Below, piece after piece: positions 53,001-62,000 of a DNA stretch of 64,000 nt; the first letter of the stretch is position 1, and each line of letters opens with the position of its first letter. Source of the stretch: Cyprinodon diabolis (Eukaryota; Chordata; Actinopteri; Cyprinodontiformes; Cyprinodontidae). The stretch covers positions 4,165,815 to 4,229,814 of the forward strand of contig CM060081.1 of NCBI GenBank assembly GCA_030533445.1, given 5' to 3'. The translations under genes were made by a program, and so were the position numbers. A model generated the notes under the pieces. The model ran no database searches. It saw only the letters and a list, made by a program, of their open reading frames with translations, and had not been told where the DNA came from.

Positions 53001-56000
53001 GAGGGCGTCATTGTGGCTGGCGCTGTGTAAAGGAACACCATCCACACTCAGAAGGCGGTCCCCGGGTCGCAGCGTGCCTTCTCTGAGCACAAGAACATAA
53101 TAGGAAAACAGCTCTTTAAACACAGAGAAAACATCAAAATCTAATATTTCTAGGTTTTTACTACTTTATATTTTGTCTCATTTTAGAACATGTCAGTTTC
53201 TTTTAAATGCCAAATGCCCTATACTTATAAACAGGCTCGGACTGGGAATGATTTTCAGCCTTGGCTTTTTTCATTTACACCGGTCCCCGCCACCAATAAA
53301 GAGGCACACAGGCTGTTCTTCAAGAATGAATACATGAAAGCTCAGTGGTGTGTAAGTATTCACTGTGAGTCTAGGTGGCATGTGGGCAATGACATGAAAT
53401 AATGTAAACAGATGCAAAACCCAACATATTTTTGCAAAATATTCTAACATAAATTTGCCAAATATGAGAGGAACATCGTAGTTTGGTTTAAAGAAAGCAT
53501 TTTAGTTTTATTATAATTTAGTTTGCTGCAAGGATTTTACAGTTTGAAGAAATAGAAAATGACACCATAAGCCAACCGTCACAAGGATGTGCATGACAAG
53601 CAGAGATGGGAAGTAACGAAGTACAAATACTTCGTTACTGTACTCAAGTAGATTTTTCTGATATTTTTACTTTACTACTTATTTTTATGGAGACTTTTTA
53701 CTTCTACTCCTTACATTTTTACACAAATATCTGTACTTTCTACTCCTTACATTTTAAAAAATTGGCTCGTTACTTTAGTTTTGAATCATTTCAATGGAGT
53801 TACTGTTATTATTTTTCACGTCATCAATACCAAATTCAATCTAATTGGATGGGAATCTACGTTGCATTTGACGCACCACTACAAGATGAATCGACAGATT
53901 CGGCGGTATTCATTCGCGGCAAATCATTGCAGCTTGGTGGCGGTGGCGTTAGCATAGTAGCATGGACGACGAGATGATTGAAAATGAACACAACGGAGAT
54001 CTAGTCCTATTGGCAGACATCCATTTAAAATGTAGGCAACGGCATGAAAAAAGTGGTTTCTAATTTTACTTTTATACTTTAAGTAAATTTACAAGCCTGT
54101 ACTTTGTTACTTTTACTTGAGTAAAGAAGTTTAACCAGTACTTCCACTTTTACCAGAGTATTTTTTAACACAAGTATCTGTACTTTTACTCAAGTATGGA
54201 AAGTGAGTACTTTTGCCATCTCTGATGACAAGGAAGGGCTGTATATACTGCATGCATCATTTAGGTATCACAGATTACCAGTCCGAGCCTGCTTATAATG
54301 CACCTTTATAAGTTAGGAGACTCCAACGCAGTTTACAGGACATTCAGTCATTCTAACACTGATGGTGACGAAACAGAGGATGTTCATGGGGTCTCCAGGA
54401 AGGGACCAATGTGCATTAAAGGTATAGAGGATAATCTTTTATTTACGGGTGGATCATCAAAATAAGTGGTTCTCCTAATTGTAAATCGTTCTGGTGATAT
54501 GTTTATGTAAAGCTGTCCTACATCCTCGCCCCCAGTTATCTATCTTCTTCTGTGCATGTGCACTTTCAGGCGTATATCTGTGGTGAGCTACGGTTTCAGA
54601 CAGTCATTAAAGCTCACCTTTCTCAAAGGGTCAAAAGAAAAAGCACCAACACATTTTTGCAGAGTGATGTTTTAGGGAAATTCCTGGGAGTCCTTCTGAG
54701 GGTTTCATATAGTTTATGACTATATAGGAATTATATCATACCACCAAAAAATAGAAAAATATATCATGATAAATGTTTTTGTCATGTCGTCAAGTCTTAA
54801 TTTTATAGAAGACCTATTGATGATGGCAGAAACTCAGACCTTTCCCTTCTTCCCCACGAATCACAAACTTAGTTTTGAAAAGAACATGAACCTTTTTGTT
54901 GTCTTGAAATAAATACTATAATTCTGTTGTCAGTTTATGGTGAAAAAAACAAAACAAAAAGCAAAATGTTACCACAGCTGCACTAGGGCATGTTGGTTAA
55001 AACGAGGCCGCAGCACACAGAAGCCACCTCTGACCACCATCAGTAGGCTATGTGGATAAAGCGACTTGCCCAAGGACAATGTTCAGGGATACACTGTTTT
55101 TGTCTGCCTTGGTTCGGACAATATGAAAGAAATTATATTGGCCATTTTCAAGTAGGCTTGATCAAAGTGATACCAATCTGTCAGGTAAATTACTCTAACA
55201 TTACATTCACACCAAACAGATTTTCGGTGTTCTGTGAGACCAGCATACCCATATTCATGTGCTAGACGTCAGATTTGTATTTATCCCTTTAGTTTTGTAT
55301 GAAAAATTCTCTTTAAACTACCTAAATGGGCATGTATGCCTTTGGTCATGTCCCAAAAAAAAACAATCTAAGGTCAGATCGCCATACACTTTAAAAAAAC
55401 ACCAAAAAGTAAGTAACTAAATTGTTTTTTTGTACATGACTAAATGAAAACACATCCGTTGAGGTAGTTTAAAGTGTATTTTTCGTTAAAAAAACAAACA
55501 AAAAACTAAAGGGATAAAATGGTTTTGTCTATGCGTATGCTGGTCTGACCGAGTATGCTCTTCTGACAGAACACCAGCTAATTTTTTACCACATTGACGT
55601 TCCACTGAGTACAATGCCTAACCGCATCATCAAACTGTCAACAAGGGGGGTGAGGTTGCATGAGGACCCAAAAGCAGAGATTAGTTCTTGTACCTTTAAT
55701 GCAAACTGAGGCAAACATCCAAAACACAAAACTACTGAGAACCAAAGAACCAACAAACATCAGGGAAAACTCGTGGAGAGCCAGAGACGAGTAAGCAACT
55801 AACAATTAACAAGGAACCAGCACTGAGTGACTGCAGAGGGGGTGTATATAAGGGGAACAGAACAAAGGAATTTGGAGCAATTGTGAGTGGAACTCAGTTG
55901 AATGAAGCCAAGGCGAAAGGAAACAAGCACAAGGCTGCAACAGAGAGTAACTAAAGACTGTTTGAATATAATGGAACAGAAACCAAAAAATAAAACAGAA

Positions 56001-59000
56001 TAAATTATAACTGAAATCAAAAAACTCAGAGTCCCAAAAAGGGAGAACCATGACACAAACGGGAGCAGCATTGCCAACTTAGCTGTTTTGTTGCTAGATA
56101 TAGTGACCTTTCAGACTTCTTCTCCAGCGACACTTTTTAACCTTCTTTTAAGAAAGCAACTAGGAATAACTCTAGCAACTTTTTTCTGTACTGTTTGACC
56201 CCAATGTGGCAGGACCACTCTCTGAATTTACTTTGTTTAGAGAGTAATGAGGGCTGCTGTGAGCGAAACGGTCAGAGTCAGCAGCCTTTTGTAGCTGCAG
56301 TCAATTAACTTCAATTCATTTCTATAGCACCAATTCAAAACAAATGTCATCTCAAAGCACTTTAGAGACACACTTCAACCAGATCATCCAGTCAAATTGA
56401 TTCAGTTTTCTTTTTAAGGAAAACCAGTTGATTGCATAGACTCACTGACTCTTCAACAATCCCTCACACTAAGCATGCTTGTAGCACCAGTGGAGAGGAA
56501 AAACTTCCTTTTAACAAGAAGAAACCTCCAGCAGAACCAGGCTCAGTGTGAGCGGCCATCTGTTGAGGCCGACTGGGGTTCAAGGAGACAGAAGCAGAGA
56601 TACAGAAAGAAGCAGAGACACAAAGGAACTTGTCAACCAGCTCCACAGGTGGCCCCGTCCAGGAAACACACAGCCAGGCAGATGAGAGAAGATTGACTAT
56701 AGGTGGATCACCACATGACCAAACATGCAAAGAAGGTGATGATATTGGACAGCCAATGGCAACTTTCCTTGCAGAAAGTTTGGGAGCAGTGTATTAGAGG
56801 AGTTTCTATTTGCTTGATAGGTTGAACTCAGCATGCCAGACCTGAATTTTACCAAGTGAGTCAAGGTATATTTAATATGAAAAGCTGAACATGGCTGACA
56901 ATGGCTGGATCATGGCCATCTCCCAACTTACTTACATCTGACCAGGACCTGAAACTCTCATCATGCTTTAGGGAGGAAAGCACGGACAACACAGGAGATT
57001 CTCTGGACCTCAGACTTAAGTAGTTGGAAATCAGAAAAAGATGCCGACCTGTGAGGGAACTGTGGGACAGAGGCTGAGGAAGGTTGGGACCAGTTCTGGA
57101 GCTAAAGGTTGAAGAGGATGATGAATAATTTTAAAGTCCTTCTAAGGGGTAAATTGAAAGTGTCAAATTTAGTGGATGTTAATTGTGGGCCAAAATGCAG
57201 AGCTGAATTCAGAGATGATTTCTTTCAAAATTGAATGGAGAAGTAAAATCCAGAAGCCGCATTTTAAGAACTGCTGTGACATTTAGCCTGCTTTCAGACC
57301 TGGAGGCCACGCCCGTTTCTCAATCTGTGTACTTGTGCGTTCTCATGTGCTCGTGAAACGTCATCAGCCTCAGCCCTAGTACTGTTCTAATTCACAAGAA
57401 CAGAAGACCGAGAACGGACAAAGTCCCCAGATGTTGTTCTCGCCCCTCCCCCTTTACCCAGCATGCATCAGAGCAGACTTGTCCCTTCTGGAGATTGACA
57501 GCTGTCCCAGCATGCACTGTGGCAGCAGCAGCTTCAAACGGAGCGCTAACAGAGCTCAGAGTGTTAAGTTAAAAGTTCTCTTTTCTGTTGCCGTTGTTCT
57601 ATAAAAGTATGTTTTTAGATCATTTGAGACGAGAACATTATACTTTTAAGCATCACTATATGGCCCATTTACCGATTTAGTGCGTAATTTAAAAAAAAAG
57701 TTCCAAGGTTGAGAGGACCGCGGCAACCAGCGGACCTCCGAGGCTAACAGTAGCCGGGGCTAACGTTAGCCCGTCTGCAGCAGCCCTCCATCTGCATAGC
57801 CACGATTGAAGGACCGCTAGCTCTGATGCAGAGATTTTTTTTTATTGGGCGAAATGTTCATTTGATATGTGTTTGAACAGTGTTAATTATTATTCCCCCA
57901 ATAAATGAAAAAAAATAAGAATTTATTATTATTTAGAGACTATTAATAACAGGAGGTGAAATGTAGCTGCAGACGAGCTGAGCGTGTGGTGATGTCACGA
58001 GTACGCTTCTGTTCCAATTCACCCATATTTATGCTGCCTGCTTCCGTTTTCCCAGAGTCCACCCGTTCCTGTCCTCTTTTGAAGAACATACTTGGCGAGA
58101 ACACGAGTCCGTACTTGCGTCCTTCTGAATTGAGAAATAACCCACGTCTTTCTGATGATGCTGTAAAAATGGGGTCTTTTTGACTTTGCATAAAACCCTC
58201 TGGCTCTTAGCAAGTTGGTGCTTTAATTCCCACTGGGTAATGCTAAATATCTAGGTACTTCTGGGACCGTATAGGGCTTTGGATTAGCTTCTCTCCCTCT
58301 GGCATATAAAGCAGCATGATATCTCGTTTATTTCTCTCGGAGTGACCCACATTCTGAGGATGAATTTCTTTGGAAAGATGTTAAGATGAGCTTCTGGGCA
58401 AAGTAACTCAATAGGAAGAGTTTAAATCTTTAATCTTTGTCCTGGCATCTCAATTCAGGACCTGTGAATGGAGTATTGAATCAAAGAGTGGCTTTCTACA
58501 ATAGGCTAAGACATCTATGGTTGGTAACAAGTCACACTTCATTAATAGTAATTGCCATCAGATTTTCAATAAGATTAAATTAAAACAAAATCTTTCCCCA
58601 GTCCTTGATGTGTTCTGAAGGAAGCATGAAATGATCTCACCAGTTGGAACATCATACAGTTATTACTCTCTTGTGATTATTCTGCATCTGACCTACTTTG
58701 CTGCTGCGTGTTTTGGACAAATAGGTGGAATAAAAATAGCATGTCGGATATTTAAATTCTACCATCGAACGGATTATGATGTTGAGTATTTTTTCCAGCC
58801 TTGTTCTATTATACCATTGTAAAGAAAAGCTGATTTATCATAACTAACCTAATGTGGGAATAATTTTCTAACTTTGGGAAACGCTACAATGGATAGGGGG
58901 ACCTTTTTATAACAATGAAGTAATTTTACCACAGCATCAGCGCTCTGTATAGGTTTATATTAATCTGGAGGACCTGACAGAGACATGATAATGTGAAATG

Positions 59001-62000
59001 TGATGCTATGCACGCTCAGCTACAGGCACACGCTTGCCACATGTCCTGCATTTTACTAAATGCTCTCTTTCCTGTCCAAACTTGGATAGAGTATTCAACA
59101 TGGCCCTTCCGAGTCAAAAACCAGCCGAATGGCAGCTCATTTCCATCCAACTCCCAGCGAAACCCCCTCCAACTTCCAGCCACTGGAGTGACCTCCTCTT
59201 GCATATTTTTTTTACTCTGACTCCACCCTTTCACTGAATTACAGGGTCTGACCAGGAGAGTATGCTTCTCTTTAGATCTTAATGTCCAAAAATCATGACA
59301 GAAAGAATATTTTAGTACAAATGTTTAAAAAGAAATTTTGGGGGGACCAGCCAAGGACCTATCAAGGAAAGTTGGGACATTTTGAATGGCTACTACTGTA
59401 CATAATGGGCCAAAAAACTTTTTTGAAAAGAAACTGCTATAAAAAAAATAAATAAAAGGAAATGGAAAGAGCAGAGATGTGAAAGAAAATACTTTATGTT
59501 TAAAACATCCATTTACTGTTTGCAAATTTGACCAAATTCATACACAGGATATGCATGAGCTTGAATCATCACTACATTACAGCTGAACACTGACATTTAT
59601 CTTAGAATGTCATGGAGTGTTACTTAAACATGAAGGCTGAGGCAGATGCGTGATGACAGCATGAAAGGAAAGGAGCTGAATCATCATGGTGCCACAGCTC
59701 TGAGCAACAAATACTTGTGTACATGCGGATGATGCTCACGGGAAAGGACAGTGTTATTTCTATGCAGTTGTGCTATGCAGTGTTATTTCAGACAGTGTTG
59801 GTCTGAGCTCTCCCGCAACTCTCTGGGACTCCAAATGGGAGCTCACTGAGAGTTCACTTTCACATTTCAAAGATGGATTTGATTTTCAGAGGCATAGCTT
59901 TTCCCCATTTACTTCTAAAAACAAGGAAACATTTATCTGAGGTGTTTCTGAAATCAGCAAATGTTTCCCCTATAGACCACCTCATGGTTGCTAACAATTG
60001 TTAGGAATCCAGTTTGGGTGGGTTGTGTCTTTGTGTGTCTTCCCTCCACCACCAGATGGCGCCTGGTTCTCGTTGGCCTTCTCACACACCTGTGGATGGT
60101 TGCCTCATTACCGGAGGACTCTTAAGCTGCTGACTGCCACTACCTCGACGCCAGAATGTTTGCCAGTTTTGGGTACCCTAGCCAAGCTGAGTTTTGCTGA
60201 GTCAAACTGAGTTTTTGTCACATGAGTCTTAACCTTGTTGTGTTTTTGTCTTTGCCTCTCGGCAGGAAGTCATTCTGCAAACTGGATGTTTTGGACCTTC
60301 TCCCCCCTGGAAGGATTCTCTGAGCATCAAACTGAGCTGGTGATTCAAACTGGTGGTTTGGATCAACTTTTCCCCCAAGGATTGTTTGGGATTCTCTCTG
60401 AGCAGGGGATTCATCTCTACAAGAAACTGTTCAAGTACCCCAGGAAATCTAAGTGGAAGTCAGCTCCTCCGTTCCTCAAGGAAACACCTCATCCTTGGTA
60501 AACCCTGACTTTTCACGTGAAGCAGGAGGACTACAGATTGAGCTGTTTGTACTACAAGTCAGGGTAATCGTGACGTCACATCCGGCCACTGGGACATTCC
60601 CTTTCCGTGTAGCCGTCTTTTGTTAATTTGTTTTTGGCTATGTAACTGTGTTTTGCCACTTGCAGTTTTGTCTTTGCATTTGTACAAGTGTTTCCGAACG
60701 GTAAATTTTTTTTAGATGTAAATTTTTTTCGCTATAATGTATTTTTTTTTTCTCTAAAATGAAACTTTCTCTCACCTAAAATCTAACTTATTTAAAATGT
60801 GAATTTGTTTGCTAAAATGTAAATTTGTTTTTAACAATGTTAACTTTTTTTTCAAAAATACATTTGTTTCATAAAATATAATTTTGTTTCTTCAAATGTT
60901 ATTTTGTTTTTTATTTGTTAATGTGTTTTGCACTTCTCAGCCACCGTACTGGACTCCTCTCTACCAACTCACAATAAACCTGTTAAACCTTTCCCTGGTC
61001 TCTCTGTTGTCTTATAGCAGATTAAATGTATGCGTCTGTGCTTTGAAAACAATCTCGATTTGTTTGATTTCAGTGAACAAAGGCAGCCAAGATAAGGCGG
61101 TGGACTATTTGATGCCCTCAGTTTTGCCAGGAACGGTTTGGGTACCAGATCTGCTCAGCTGGTCAGATCTGCGCATGCCAATGATGTTACGCTACAGGAT
61201 TGTTCAGCTGTGCTGCTTCCATCAACACCCTTGCTTATACATGCTGGAGATCGGCCTGTTTTCCAGTGTTGTCCTGTTTCTCCGACATTGACTAGCTCTG
61301 CTGGAGGTTTCGTCCTGTTAAAAGGGAGTTTTTCCTCTCCACTGTCACTACAAGCATAATTAGTGTGAGGAATTGTATTTGAGTCGATGCAATCAACTGG
61401 TTTTCCTTAGATAGAAAACTTTGAATCAATTTGACTGTATGATCTGGTGAACTGTAAAGTGCCTTGAGATGACTTGTGTTGTGAATTGGCGCTATATAAA
61501 TAAACTGAATTGAATTGATTGGCTGAACAACATGATATAATACATTGTGGTTACCCAGAATGCGATAACATCAAGCAGCGTCAGTGTGCCGAGTCGGAAG
61601 CATCAGTAGCGTTAGCATGTCTAATGAGCCATGAAGTTTTACCTGATCGAAAAACAAAACAGAAAAAATCTGTTTATGGTGAATAAAGTAACTGTTAGAC
61701 CATGATATAAAGGAGGAGAGCTGGGTAGCGCTGTGGCTAGCTGTGCTCACTAACAGGTTAGCATTTTTTGCTTGGTCGATCTTGTGAGTCTTGTGTGTCG
61801 AGTCGTGTGAGAGTTTTTGGAACGGACCAACTTTAAGCCTGATCGTGCATCGTGTGGTGTAAAGGGGGAACAAGGGGTGATCAGACTCTCACGACTACTT
61901 CCCAATCAGGAATTGCAAGGTCGGGAGAAAGTCAACATGACTGAAATTCAGCCGGCCGTAGTAAGGTGATCATGAGTCAATTACTCAGTGCGCATACGAG

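Noticed and set aside
53606..53977. 123-codon plus-strand frame
   Set aside because: Lies wholly inside the inner hAT MITE, whose ends and target duplications are clear; no transposase motifs.
58019..58213. Short minus-strand frames near 57943-58213
   Set aside because: They fall in the right end of the family C repeat; no motif and no splice context.
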